From Natronospirillum operosum (lineage in GTDB: Bacteria > Pseudomonadota > Gammaproteobacteria > Pseudomonadales > Natronospirillaceae), in the NCBI RefSeq assembly GCF_004768465.1, contig NZ_SRMF01000009.1:70507-134506 (forward strand): 64,000 bases of DNA. Reading direction: 5' to 3'. The notes beneath the pieces were generated by a model. It saw only the letters and a list, made by a program, of their open reading frames with translations. It was not told the DNA's origin and did not search any database. A program made the translations under genes and the position numbers. Below are positions 24,395 to 35,000 of the stretch, one piece after another; position 1 is the first letter of the stretch, and each line of letters opens with the position of its first letter.

Positions 24395-25558
24395 TCAGCC
24401 GCCTTTGACTGAGCCGGCCAGCATGCCGCGCACGAAGTAGCGCTGCATGGAGATAAACACGACCAGCGGTACGATCATGGTGATGAAGGCCCCTGCGGTC
24501 AGTATCTCCCAGTTGTCGCCACGGGAGCCAAGCAGCTCACGCAACTGGGCTGTCAGCACGGTCCGTCCTTCACCCTGTCCCAGGAAGACGATGGCGACCA
24601 GCAGATCGTTCCAGACCCAGAGGAACTGGAAGATGGCGAACGACGCCAGTGCCGGTATGGACAGCGGCAGCACGATCGAGATGAAAATCTTGAAGTGCGT
24701 GGCGCCGTCCATACGGGCCGACTCCATGATTTCCTTGGGCAGACCGACCATGTAGTTGCGCAGCAGGTAGACCGCCAGTGGCAGACCGAAGCCGGTGTGA
24801 GCCAGCCATATACCCAGATAGGATCGGGGCTCCCAGCCCAGGCTCGATATCCAGGTCTGGCCCAGCCAGTTGTAGGTACTCAATACCGGTATCAGAGCCA
24901 TCTGCAGCGGCACCACCAGCAGACCGACGATGGCCGCCAGGAAGAAGGTACGCCCCCAGAAGGTCATCCAGGAGAGGGCATAGGCTGCAAATGCGGCGAT
25001 CAGTATGGGTATGAAGGTAGCCGGCAGCGTTACCGTCACCGAGTTGATAAAGGCACGCCCGATCCCCTCTGCCTCCAGTACCCGCTCATAGTTGGCCAGC
25101 GTGAAGCGCGGCGGTATGGCGGCGATATAGAACAGTCGGATACCTCTGGTATGCTCAAAGGGCTCGTCCGACAGCCAGGTATAGCTGCCATCCGACTCTA
25201 TGGTGATGCGGGAACCGTCGTCGCGCTCCCAGGTTCCACCCGGCTCATATTCTTCCAGTGTGCGCGGGCCGGTACCCCAGGCAACGACCGAGCGTCCCGA
25301 GCCTTCGCGGAACAACTGGCCATCAATGCGGAACATCCCGTTCTCTTCCACCTGGGCATCCGCCGACTGGGTTCGATGCGCTTCGTTGCGTTCGGTGGGG
25401 ACCAGTGCAGTCCACCAGCCGGAGACGATCAACTGGTCGGCATCGCGCACCGAGCTGACGAGCAGGCCTGCCGTAGGCAGAGTCCACAGCACGACAAAGG
25501 TGAGCACGATGAGGTGCTTGATGGCGTTACCGACCGTGAATTTCTGTGCTTTGATCAT
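24395..25558 (-). CDS. aglG: Alpha-glucoside ABC permease, AglG type
   Basis: Inner-membrane subunit, 387 residues from the ATG at 25558 (GAGGGGAAG upstream; the frame is open 37 codons further but without signal). It differs from MalG-type permeases by about 100 extra residues between the first helix (about 13-35) and the transport core. The insert (about 50-150) includes FRIDGQLFREGSG and GGTWERDDGSRITIESDGSY and should lie in the periplasm. A large insert here is a feature I associate with AglG of rhizobial aglEFGAK loci. The EAA loop (EIMESARMDGATHFKIF) is intact. Located 10 bp after the AglF-like gene. Confidence 0.87.
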   Translation of the reverse strand: MIKAQKFTVGNAIKHLIVLTFVVLWTLPTAGLLVSSVRDADQLIVSGWWTALVPTERNEAHRTQSADAQVEENGMFRIDGQLFREGSGRSVVAWGTGPRTLEEYEPGGTWERDDGSRITIESDGSYTWLSDEPFEHTRGIRLFYIAAIPPRFTLANYERVLEAEGIGRAFINSVTVTLPATFIPILIAAFAAYALSWMTFWGRTFFLAAIVGLLVVPLQMALIPVLSTYNWLGQTWISSLGWEPRSYLGIWLAHTGFGLPLAVYLLRNYMVGLPKEIMESARMDGATHFKIFISIVLPLSIPALASFAIFQFLWVWNDLLVAIVFLGQGEGRTVLTAQLRELLGSRGDNWEILTAGAFITMIVPLVVFISMQRYFVRGMLAGSVKGG

Positions 25559-25568
25559 GGTCTTCCCC

Positions 25569-26570
25569 TCACCCCATTTCCTTGCGTGCCTGACGTACGT
25601 TCCACCACATGATGGGCAGTACGGCCAGCATAATGAACACGGCGACAGTACTGCCGCGCCCGAAGTCACCAGCCCGGAACATGATATCGAACATCAGGTT
25701 GGCCAGTACCTGGGTCTGCCACTGACCATTGGTCATGGCGAGTACCACATCGAAGATCTTGAGCACCAGTACCGTTATGGTGGTCCAGACCACCACTATG
25801 GTGCCCCAGACCTGGGGAATGACGATCTTGAACAGCATCTGGATTTCGTTCGCGCCGTCCATGTTCGCCGCCTCGATGGTGTCTTCCGGCACGCCGCGAA
25901 TGGCGGCACCCAGCAGCACCATGGCAAAGCCGGTCTGAATCCAGACCATGATGGCCATGAGCAGGAAGTTGTTCAGCGGCTGCAGGGCGATCCAGGCTTG
26001 CGGATCGCCGCCCAGAGCCACCACCACGGCATTCAGCAGGCCGATCTGATCATCACCCGGACCACGATAGTCGTAGATGAAGCGCCAGATCACGCTGGCC
26101 CCGACGAACGAGATCGCCATGGGCAGGAAGATCAGCGAGCGGGCAATGTTGCGCCACCACATGCGGTCTGTGAGGTAGGCAATCAGCAGGCCGAAGATGG
26201 TGCTGAAGGTGGGTACCACAAACAGCCACAACAGGTTGTTGCGGACCGAAATCTGGAAGCCCCGGTTGTTGAAGGCCCACAGATAGTTGGCAAAGCCAAC
26301 GAACTCGCCACGGCTGTTCAGCGACAGCCACAGCGTGTAGAAAACAGGTACGACCAGATATAGCGCGAGAAGCAGCAGCGCCGGGCCGATAAAGATCCAG
26401 GGGCGAATGGATTCCCGGATATCATCCCGCTGCGAGCGGGCGTCATCATCCCTGAGGTGGTCGCTGGTGAGAACACGATCAAGGAGCAGATTGGAACCGA
26501 TAAAAAACAGGGCTGACAGGCCAATGGCTAAAACGATAGCCCACAAGGCCAGAATCAATTGCTGAAGCAC
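25569..26570 (-). CDS. aglF: Alpha-glucoside ABC permease, AglF type
   Basis: The 333-residue inner-membrane subunit starts at a GTG (26570) seven bases after GGAGG. An N-terminal helix (about 5-30) is followed by a charged cytoplasmic stretch and a six-helix transport core. RGPGDDQIGLLNAVVVALGG and the EAA loop EDTIEAANMDGANEIQ match AglF-type proteins. It forms the pore with the AglG-like subunit downstream. A cluster of hairpins in the 141 bp before it may set its level relative to the binding protein. Confidence 0.88.
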   Translation of the reverse strand: MLQQLILALWAIVLAIGLSALFFIGSNLLLDRVLTSDHLRDDDARSQRDDIRESIRPWIFIGPALLLLALYLVVPVFYTLWLSLNSRGEFVGFANYLWAFNNRGFQISVRNNLLWLFVVPTFSTIFGLLIAYLTDRMWWRNIARSLIFLPMAISFVGASVIWRFIYDYRGPGDDQIGLLNAVVVALGGDPQAWIALQPLNNFLLMAIMVWIQTGFAMVLLGAAIRGVPEDTIEAANMDGANEIQMLFKIVIPQVWGTIVVVWTTITVLVLKIFDVVLAMTNGQWQTQVLANLMFDIMFRAGDFGRGSTVAVFIMLAVLPIMWWNVRQARKEMG

Positions 26571-26632
26571 AGTAAGCCTCCGGGAGCGATGAGGATTATG
26601 GTTATGGGGTCAGACTGTGGTCGAAGAACAGC

Positions 26633-26708
26633 CCGAGGGCGACGGCAGTACACCGGCGCCCTCGGACTCACAACGTCAGGTTGTGATCACAGTCAGTGAC
26701 TGTGGCTT
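26633..26708 (-). terminator. Cluster of stem-loops between aglE-like and aglF-like genes
   Basis: Three hairpins lie downstream of the binding-protein stop: a 9-bp stem CCGAGGGCG/CGCCCTCGG (26633-26665), CACAAC/GTTGTG and the near-palindrome CACAGTCAGTGACTGTG. None has a long U-tract. The usual role of such structures after a binding-protein gene is mRNA protection or partial termination. Confidence 0.65.
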
Positions 26709-26711
26709 ACC

Positions 26712-28061
26712 TTACAGCTCGTCCCAGCTACGCTGGATCGCATCGGCAACATCCTGTGCGGAAGTACCGCCCACGAAGTCGACCATGCCGGTCCAGAACG
26801 TACCTGCACCGATTGCACCCGGCATCATGTCGGAAGCATCGAAGCGAACCGTGTCTGCTTCCAGCAGTATTTCACCCTGGCGGCGCAGAACATCGGAGGC
26901 ATAGGCGTCGACATTGGCACCCAGGTGAACAGTCAGGAACTGACCCTGAGCCATCCACAGCTCGTGTGCCAGCGGCGTCTGCAGGAACTGCAGCAGGGCG
27001 CGCGTGGCATTGGAGTCACGCGTGATGGCCATCATGGTACCGGCAGACAGTACCGGATCGCCCAGGTCCCTCTCTTCATAAGACGGCATGTAGAAGAAAT
27101 CCACATCTTCACCGATGACGACGTCATCCGGGAAGAACGCCGGGATGAAGTTGGCCTGACGGTGCATGAAGGCACGCGGCGGAATGTCGAACAGCGCCTG
27201 CGGGGCATCACGGAAGTCGGTAGTAGCGACAGCTTGCACGCCACCGGCTACATAGTCCGGGTTGCGAGCGAACTTGCCGAACTCTTCGATGACTTCCACG
27301 ACACGCGGATCATTGAACGGAATGTCGTTCGTAACCCAGCCGTCATAAACTTCCGGTGGGTGCATGCGCAGCATCAGGTCTTCGACCCAGTCGGTGGCCG
27401 GCCAGCCGGTGGCAGCACCTGAACCCAGACCGATGGTCCACGGAGTTTCACCGTCAGCGACCATCTGATCACTCAGGGCGATCATCTCTTCCATGCTGGT
27501 GGGTACTTCGTAACCGTAGTCTTCGAAGTTGTCCGGTACGTACCAGACCAGAGACTTCAGGTCGACGCGATACATGACGCCATAGAAGTGCTCTTCACCG
27601 GCACGGTTCTCGAAGGTGCCCAGGTCGGCCCAGCCATCGCCATCAGAGAAGTTCGCGCGAACCCAGTTGGCGGCGTTGGAGCCCAGCGGCACCAGCAGGT
27701 TCTGCGCGGCGAGGTCTTCAGCCAGGCCTGGCTGCGGGAAGATGGCCATGTTCGGCGGGCTGCCCGCCTGGGTGTCTACCTGGATCTGCTGCTCAAAGCT
27801 GTCCGAGCCGGCATAATCCACATTGGCACCGGTGGCTTCTTCAAAGTAGGCCAGTACGCGGCGGAATGACGTCTGCTCGTCACCCAGCCAGGGGCCGGCA
27901 ACGGTTACGGTCTGGCCGGACAGATCCATAGTGGAGAATTCATCCATCCATTCCCAGCTGAACGGGCCTTCACCTACCGGGAAGTGCAGGTTCTGGGCCA
28001 TGGCGCCTGAAGCCAGGGCGGCGGATGCGATTGCAACTGCGAGCGTTCTCTTCTTTATCAT
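26712..28061 (-). CDS. aglE: Alpha-glucoside-binding periplasmic protein, AglE type
   Basis: Binding protein of 449 residues, start ATG 28061 with AGGA upstream. The signal peptide is KKRTLAVAIASAALASGAMA, cut before QNLHF. The mature sequence has the AglE-like pattern: QTVTVAGPWLGDEQTSFRRVL, then TGANVDYAGSDSFEQQI, and later LMLRMHPPEVYDGWV. It heads the operon aglE-F-G-lacI-second binding protein. No ATPase (AglK) or alpha-glucosidase (AglA) gene is nearby, so the transporter must borrow an ATPase from elsewhere in the genome. Sugar specificity (sucrose, trehalose or maltose) is unknown. Confidence 0.9.
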   Translation of the reverse strand: MIKKRTLAVAIASAALASGAMAQNLHFPVGEGPFSWEWMDEFSTMDLSGQTVTVAGPWLGDEQTSFRRVLAYFEEATGANVDYAGSDSFEQQIQVDTQAGSPPNMAIFPQPGLAEDLAAQNLLVPLGSNAANWVRANFSDGDGWADLGTFENRAGEEHFYGVMYRVDLKSLVWYVPDNFEDYGYEVPTSMEEMIALSDQMVADGETPWTIGLGSGAATGWPATDWVEDLMLRMHPPEVYDGWVTNDIPFNDPRVVEVIEEFGKFARNPDYVAGGVQAVATTDFRDAPQALFDIPPRAFMHRQANFIPAFFPDDVVIGEDVDFFYMPSYEERDLGDPVLSAGTMMAITRDSNATRALLQFLQTPLAHELWMAQGQFLTVHLGANVDAYASDVLRRQGEILLEADTVRFDASDMMPGAIGAGTFWTGMVDFVGGTSAQDVADAIQRSWDEL

Positions 28062-28379
28062 TGTTGTGTTCCTGTTGTGTTTGTACGTGAACCAACATCT
28101 GGCCGTAGATACCGATGTCTCACCGGACATCTTCGGCCGACATGGTTTCTACTGGTGTCAGCAGAAACTGTCATGGCTCATCTTAAACGATTAAGTCGAT
28201 CTCTGAGAAATTCAGTAATGGCTTTTTTTAGAACGATTTATTATAACAGACCATTCTGATCATGCGGATGCTGTTGTCGACGGTCTGCGTTATCATCATC
28301 AGCCAGCCTTTGCCCGCCCCGGTACGGCAAAGAACGGCTTCCGGCCCACCCGCGCATGACGGAAGGAGTGAACTGGCCC
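28062..28379. other. Divergent promoter region of aglE and yicC
   Basis: These 318 bases separate the divergent aglE-like and yicC genes. On the minus strand a perfect TATAAT lies at 28240-28245, with no good -35 box. Downstream of it is a LacI-type palindrome (28182-28195). On the plus side GGAAGGAG (28361-28368) is the yicC ribosome-binding site. No gene seen. Confidence 0.65.
28182..28195. promoter_or_regulatory. Putative LacI-family operator
   Basis: CTTAAACGATTAAG is a 14-bp palindrome, CTTAA-N-CG-N-TTAAG, with the central CG step typical of LacI-family sites. It lies about 45 bp downstream of the candidate aglE -10 box and upstream of the start codon, where a bound repressor would block elongation. 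The regulator would be the LacI protein of the same operon. Confidence 0.6.
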
Positions 28380-29246
28380 ATGACACTGAGCATGACCGGC
28401 TTTGCCCGCAGTGCAGCCCCGACCGAGCAGGGTGAACTGCAAATAGAGATTCGCACCGTCAATCATCGGTATCTGGATGTGTCCTGCCGCTTACCCGAGG
28501 CGCTGCGCTTTCTGGAGCCCTGGCTGCGCGAGCGTGTGCGGGCCCGGCTGTCGCGGGGCAAGGTCGATATCGGTCTGCGCTGGCAGAACAGTGCGGCCGT
28601 GGCCGCTTCGCTGCAGATCAACCGGCCGCGCCTGGAGGCTGTGTACGCCGCCTTGGATGAAGTGGCCTCTGTGGTGCCGGACAGTCAGCCGCCCACGCGC
28701 ACCACTCTGCTCGGGTGGCCCGGCGTGGTGCAGGAAGAGGGCGTTGACGAGGCGGCGCTGCAACAGGCGGTGGCGCCGCTGCTGGAGCTGGCGCTGGATG
28801 AACTGCAGGCCCACCGGCAGCGCGAAGGTGAGGCGATGGCGATGGCCATCAGACAGCGGCTGGACGAGATCGAACAGATTGTGGCGCGTCTGCAGCAGGA
28901 TGTGGGTGGCCTGCAGGCTCATTTGCAGGCGCGGTTGGAAGAACGCCTGGCGCGCCTGCAGGCGGAGCTGGACCCCGAGCGTCTGCAGCAGGAGGTGGCC
29001 CTGCTGCTGCAGAAGGCCGATGTGGCCGAAGAACTGGACCGCCTGCAGACCCATGTGACCGAGACCAGACGGGTGCTGACGCTGGACGAGCCGGCCGGAC
29101 GACGGCTGGATTTTCTGATGCAGGAGTTCAACCGGGAAGCCAATACCCTGGCCTCCAAGGCCAGTCAGAGCAGCTATACTCAGGCCGCCATTGATCTGAA
29201 GGTGCTGATCGAGCAGATGCGCGAGCAGATACAGAATATCGAGTAA
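28380..29246 (+). CDS. yicC: YicC-family endoribonuclease
   Basis: The 288-residue protein begins MTLSMTGFARS, the diagnostic N-terminus of YicC, and contains TVNHRYLDVSCRLPEALR. A long central coiled coil (about residues 150-235) leads to the conserved C-terminus DFLMQEFNREANTLASKASQ. YicC proteins are RNA-binding endoribonucleases implicated in small-RNA turnover. The start at 28380 follows GGAAGGAG; codons back to 28356 are in frame but unlikely. The guanylate kinase gene follows 19 bp downstream, a common pairing in this class. Confidence 0.93.
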   Translation: MTLSMTGFARSAAPTEQGELQIEIRTVNHRYLDVSCRLPEALRFLEPWLRERVRARLSRGKVDIGLRWQNSAAVAASLQINRPRLEAVYAALDEVASVVPDSQPPTRTTLLGWPGVVQEEGVDEAALQQAVAPLLELALDELQAHRQREGEAMAMAIRQRLDEIEQIVARLQQDVGGLQAHLQARLEERLARLQAELDPERLQQEVALLLQKADVAEELDRLQTHVTETRRVLTLDEPAGRRLDFLMQEFNREANTLASKASQSSYTQAAIDLKVLIEQMREQIQNIE

Positions 29247-29253
29247 CGGGTGA

Positions 29254-29895
<642 letters not shown>

Positions 29896-29971
29896 CAGTA
29901 TTGAGCCGGGGGCAGGGTTCAGGTATGATTCCGCTCCTTTTCTGAACAACCGGTACAGAGGATTTTTCCGC

Positions 29972-30190
29972 ATGGCGCGTGTAACCGTTGAAGATTGCCT
30001 GCAGCACGTCGACAACCGCTTCGAGCTGATCATGGTGGCGTCCCGTCGGGCGCGTCAGATTGCCAGCCAGGGTGCGGATCCCCGGGTGTCGGAAGACAAC
30101 GACAAGCCGACCGTGCTGGCGTTGCGTGAACTGGCAGAGAACAAGATCTCCGTCGACGAGATCATGTCGACACCGACCGAAGAGTCCTAG
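29972..30190 (+). CDS. rpoZ: RNA polymerase omega subunit
   Basis: The 72-residue omega subunit helps assemble the beta' subunit and forms part of a ppGpp site with it. The sequence [20 protein letters not shown] and VASRRARQI is canonical, ending in an acidic tail. The frame is open upstream, but the ATG at 29972 gives the family N-terminus. A clear intrinsic terminator follows at 30225. Confidence 0.97.
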   Translation: MARVTVEDCLQHVDNRFELIMVASRRARQIASQGADPRVSEDNDKPTVLALRELAENKISVDEIMSTPTEES

Positions 30191-30224
30191 TACCTGGGCT
30201 GCTCACAGCGAGCAACCGGTAAAG

Positions 30225-30250
30225 ACGGCGCCAACTGGGCGCCGTTTTTA
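30225..30250 (+). terminator. Intrinsic terminator after rpoZ
   Basis: Stem ACGGCGCC/GGCGCCGT with a five-base loop is followed by a run of T. It lies 34 bp after the rpoZ stop and 80 bp before spoT, so spoT probably also has its own promoter. Confidence 0.9.
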
Positions 30251-30330
30251 TTGCAAGTTCATTGTGGGCCTGCCGCGGTTTCAATAGAATCAGCAGTGAG
30301 TGTTACTGGTTTCATTGAGCGGATGATGTT

Positions 30331-32454
30331 GTGCCCACAGTCGATGCGTTAGCCGAGCGCCTGGAAAGCTATCTTGCTCCGGAGAAAATCAACCGGATCA
30401 AGCGGGCCTATTATTTCGCCGAGCAGGCCCATTACGGGCAGAAACGGGCCAGTAACGAACCCTACATCATTCACCCGCTGGCGGTTGCCAACATCCTCGC
30501 CCGCATGCACATGGATCATCAGAGCCTGATGGCCGCCATGCTGCATGATGTGCTGGAAGACACCCCCATGACGCGCGAAGCCATGGCCGTGCAATTCGGC
30601 GATGGCGTGGCCAGCCTGGTGGATGGGGTCAGCAAGCTGACCCATCTCGAATTCGAAGACAAGCGCCACGAGATGGCGGAAAACTTCCAGAAAATGGCCA
30701 TGGCCATGGCCAAGGATCTGCGGGTCATTCTGGTCAAGCTGGCCGACCGATTGCACAACATGCGTACCCTGGCGCCGCTGAAACAGGAAAAAAAGAAACG
30801 CATCGCCCAGGAAACGCTGGATATCTACGCGCCCATTGCGCAGCGTCTCGGTATCAACGATATCCGCATCGAACTGGAAAACCTGGCCTTTGCCGCCCTC
30901 TACCCGATGCGGGCCCGGCGCATTTCGTCCGCCATTACCAAGGCCAGAGGCAACCGCAAGGAAATCGTGGAGCAGGTAGAGACCGCGCTGGCCAAGCGGA
31001 TGACTGAATTCAGCATTGACGGGGTCACGGTCTACGGGCGCGAAAAGCATCTGTATGGCATCTACCAGAAGATGAAGGAGCAGCACAAATCGTTCCGCGA
31101 CATCATGGACGTCTATGCTTTCCGTATCGTCACCGATTCGGTGGAGGACTGCTACAAGGCACTGGGCGCGGTGCACAGCCTGTTCAAGCCGGTGTTCAAG
31201 CGGTTCAAGGACTATATCGCCGTGCCCAAGGTCAACGGCTACCAGAGCATTCATACCACGGTGATCGGCTTCAACGGCATTCATATCGAGGTGCAGATTC
31301 GCACCCGGGACATGGATGCCATGGCCAACAATGGCATCGCCGCGCACTGGCTGTACAAGGAGAACGACTCGGAGAACCCCACGCCGGCCCAGGCTCGCGC
31401 CCGGCGCTGGATCAACAGCCTGCTGGAGATCCAGCAGCAGGCCAACAGCAGCATCGAATTCATCGAGCACGTGAAGGTCGATCTGTTCCCGGACGAGATC
31501 TATGTGTTCACGCCCAAGGGCCGCATCATGGAACTGCCACGGGGCGCCACGCCGGTCGATTTTGCCTATGCCGTGCATACTGATGTCGGCAACAGCTGCG
31601 TGGGCTGTCTGGTCAATCGCAAGTACTGGCCGCTGAGTCAGCCGCTGGAAAGCGGCGATTCGGTCAAGATCATCACCACCAAGACGGCCCGCCCCAACAC
31701 GGCCTGGCTGAATTTTGTGGTCACCGGCAAGGCCAAGAGCGCCATCCGCCACTACCTCAAGAGCGTGCACAAGGAAGAGTCGGAAGACATCGGACGCAAG
31801 CTGTTGGTCAAGGCCCTGCAGCAGTTCGGCCTGTCGATGGAGCGGGTCACGGGGGCCCAGTGGGACCAGCTGCTGCAGGACCTGGAGCTGCCCTCGATGG
31901 AAGTCCTGTATCAGGACATCGGCCTGGGTACTCGCCTGGGTTATGTGGTGGCCAAACGTCTGGCCCAGCAACTGGATCATCGGGCGCCGGATGGCACGGA
32001 CCAGAAGGCGTCCCCGGTCGCGCTCAAGGGCACGGAAAAACTGATTCTGAACTATGCCCGCTGCTGTTCACCCATTCCGGGTGACCCCATTGTCGGGATC
32101 ATCACCAAGGGCAAGGGCCTGGTGATTCATCGGGAGAACTGCAACAACATTGCCGAATTCCGGGGTGATCACCAGCGCTGTGTGCATCTCGAGTGGGATG
32201 ATGACATGGGCGGCGACTTCCATGCCGATCTGCGCATCATTGTGCACAGTCAGCGCGGCGTGCTGGCCAATGTGGCGTCCACCATCGCCCATGGCGGTTC
32301 CAATATCGAAACGGTCAACATGGAAGACAAGGACGCCGTGGTGAGCCAGATTCAGGTCAGCGTCAATGTGACGAATCGGAAACATCTGGCCCAGGTGATG
32401 CGGCGCCTGCGGCGTCTGCAGGAAGTCGTGCGGGTGTATCGGATCAGCCGCTGA
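30331..32454 (+). CDS. spoT: Bifunctional (p)ppGpp synthetase/hydrolase SpoT
   Basis: Makes and degrades the alarmone (p)ppGpp. 707 residues from a GTG at 30331. The N-terminal HD hydrolase domain is intact (HPLAVANILARM and MLHDVLEDT, about residues 45-80), which distinguishes it from RelA. The synthetase domain follows (GREKHLYGIYQKM, about 235; YQSIHTTVIG, about 305). Then come a TGS domain (VFTPKGRIMELPRGATPVDF, about 390-450) and a C-terminal ACT domain. The usual next genes (ridA, recG) are absent; a convergent PII gene follows instead. Confidence 0.96.
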   Translation: MPTVDALAERLESYLAPEKINRIKRAYYFAEQAHYGQKRASNEPYIIHPLAVANILARMHMDHQSLMAAMLHDVLEDTPMTREAMAVQFGDGVASLVDGVSKLTHLEFEDKRHEMAENFQKMAMAMAKDLRVILVKLADRLHNMRTLAPLKQEKKKRIAQETLDIYAPIAQRLGINDIRIELENLAFAALYPMRARRISSAITKARGNRKEIVEQVETALAKRMTEFSIDGVTVYGREKHLYGIYQKMKEQHKSFRDIMDVYAFRIVTDSVEDCYKALGAVHSLFKPVFKRFKDYIAVPKVNGYQSIHTTVIGFNGIHIEVQIRTRDMDAMANNGIAAHWLYKENDSENPTPAQARARRWINSLLEIQQQANSSIEFIEHVKVDLFPDEIYVFTPKGRIMELPRGATPVDFAYAVHTDVGNSCVGCLVNRKYWPLSQPLESGDSVKIITTKTARPNTAWLNFVVTGKAKSAIRHYLKSVHKEESEDIGRKLLVKALQQFGLSMERVTGAQWDQLLQDLELPSMEVLYQDIGLGTRLGYVVAKRLAQQLDHRAPDGTDQKASPVALKGTEKLILNYARCCSPIPGDPIVGIITKGKGLVIHRENCNNIAEFRGDHQRCVHLEWDDDMGGDFHADLRIIVHSQRGVLANVASTIAHGGSNIETVNMEDKDAVVSQIQVSVNVTNRKHLAQVMRRLRRLQEVVRVYRISR

Positions 32455-32472
32455 ACACGGAGATTCAGCGGC
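32447..32472. terminator. Stem-loop between convergent spoT and PII genes
   Basis: A perfect 9-bp stem GCCGCTGAA/TTCAGCGGC with an 8-base loop overlaps the spoT stop codon. It lacks a U-tract. Placed between convergent genes it may end transcription from both sides or act as a 3' barrier. Confidence 0.55.
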
Positions 32473-32484
32473 CCGAGAGAGTTC

Positions 32485-32841
<357 letters not shown>

Positions 32842-32915
32842 TTACTCGCAGCTAAGTTACCACCTCGGGTCCGACCTGCACAGTCTGCAAGCGCCTTTCA
32901 GATTGTCCACAGAAC

Positions 32916-32943
32916 GAAAAAAGGCACCCGAAGGTGCCTTTCT
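32916..32943 (-). terminator. Intrinsic terminator of amtB
   Basis: Read on the minus strand, AAAGGCACC pairs with GGTGCCTTT around a TTCG tetraloop and ends in six T. It lies 41 bp after the amtB stop. Confidence 0.93.
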
Positions 32944-32984
32944 GCAAGGTCTGTCACTGTATGGACAGACGCTGTCACATCGAC

Positions 32985-34214
32985 TTACTTACCTGAAGTG
33001 GTGAACTCCGGATAAGCTTCCATGCCACACTCGGACAGGTCGACGCCTTCGTATTCCTGCTCTTCGCTGACCCGAATGCCCATGATGGCTTTCAGGATGA
33101 ACCAGACGATCAGAGAGGTCAGGAAGACCCAGCCGAAGATGGCACCGATGCCGATCAACTGAGCGCTGATACTGGCACCACCGAAGGTGACGGCCAGGAT
33201 GCCCCAGATACCGGCGCTGCCGTGTACAGAGATGGCACCGACCGGATCGTCGATCTTCAGCTTGTCCAGAGCCACGATGGACAGGACAACCAGGATACCA
33301 CCGACACCACCAATCAGGGTGGCGACGAACGGAGTTGACCACTCGGGGCCGGCAGTGATGGACACCAGACCAGCCAGTGCACCGTTCAGGATCATGGTCA
33401 GGTCAGCCTTCTTGAACAGCAGCCTGGACAGGACCAGAGCCGTCATGGCGCCACCGGAAGCCGCCAGGTTGGTGTTCATGAACACCACTGCCACTTCGTT
33501 GGCGGTATCAGAGGCTGCGGTAGCCAGTACCGAACCACCATTGAAGCCGAACCAGCCCATCCACAGGATGAAGGTACCCAGAGTCGCCAGCGGCAGGTTG
33601 GCACCGGGGATCGCATTGATCTGACCGTCCTTGCCATACTTGCCCTTGCGGGGGCCGAGGACGATGACACCGGCCAGAGCTGCAGCAGCACCTGCCATGT
33701 GCACGATACCGGAACCGGCAAAGTCGGCATAACCCAGCTCATCGAGGAAACCGCCGCCCCAGCTCCAGGCGCCCTGAATCGGGTAGATGAAGCCGGTCAT
33801 GATGACTGCGAAAGCCAGGAAGGCCCACAGCTTCATGCGCTCGGCGACTGCACCGGAGACGATGGACATGGCGGTTGCCACGAACACGACCTGGAAGAAG
33901 AAGTCCGCAGACGGCGCAAAGGTGGCCTCGGCTTCATATTCAAAGCCGGCCTCGACACCAGAACCGGTAATGCCGGCCAGCAGGAAGCCGCCGTCATACA
34001 TGAACTGATAACCCACCACCATGTACATGATGCTGGCGATGGCAAACAGTGAGAAGTTCTTGGTCAGAATTTCCGTGGTGTTCTTGGCGCGCACCAGACC
34101 GGCTTCCAGCATGGCAAAGCCAGCGGCCATCCACATGACCAGTGCACCACAGACCAGAAAGTAGAAAGTATCCAGGGCGTACTGGACTTCAAATACAGTT
34201 TCTAAAGCTTCCAT
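32985..34214 (-). CDS. amtB: Ammonium transporter AmtB
   Basis: Inner-membrane ammonium channel/transporter of 409 residues with 11 hydrophobic helices. The twin-histidine pore residues are visible in GIVHMAGA and ISVHGSAGIWG. The N-terminus has no obvious cleaved signal. The C-terminal tail is short and charged, the region that docks GlnK. It starts 20 bp after the PII gene at 34235, giving the classic glnK-amtB operon. Ammonium limitation should switch it on through the sigma54/NtrC elements upstream of glnK. Confidence 0.96.
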   Translation of the reverse strand: MEALETVFEVQYALDTFYFLVCGALVMWMAAGFAMLEAGLVRAKNTTEILTKNFSLFAIASIMYMVVGYQFMYDGGFLLAGITGSGVEAGFEYEAEATFAPSADFFFQVVFVATAMSIVSGAVAERMKLWAFLAFAVIMTGFIYPIQGAWSWGGGFLDELGYADFAGSGIVHMAGAAAALAGVIVLGPRKGKYGKDGQINAIPGANLPLATLGTFILWMGWFGFNGGSVLATAASDTANEVAVVFMNTNLAASGGAMTALVLSRLLFKKADLTMILNGALAGLVSITAGPEWSTPFVATLIGGVGGILVVLSIVALDKLKIDDPVGAISVHGSAGIWGILAVTFGGASISAQLIGIGAIFGWVFLTSLIVWFILKAIMGIRVSEEQEYEGVDLSECGMEAYPEFTTSGK

Positions 34215-34234
34215 TGTTATTGAGCCCCCTCGAC

Positions 34235-34756
<522 letters not shown>

Positions 34757-34857
34757 TCAATGCCGCGTAAACACTGGCTTCAGTCGCCCTGCAGAGTCGC
34801 CGCGTCTGACCAGCCATGCAGGTTGTGCACATAAAACGAGCAGCATTCCACGCTATC

Positions 34858-34872
34858 GCACCACATTGGTGC
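34858..34872. promoter_or_regulatory. NtrC-binding site upstream of glnK
   Basis: GCACC-ACATT-GGTGC matches the NtrC consensus TGCACC-N5-GGTGCA over its inner ten bases. Its centre is about 140 bp upstream of the predicted start of transcription, a normal enhancer distance. A weaker half-site lies near 34817-34830. Confidence 0.72.
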
Positions 34873-35000
34873 TTATGGGGGTAATGGGCGTCTGCAGCAG
34901 CCCGATTTCAGGGCATGACGCCTTGGAATAGTGCGACAGTGGCCGTAAGGCCCGATTGGCAGCAGCGTGAAATCGACCGAATGAGCAAGAGGCGGAGACA

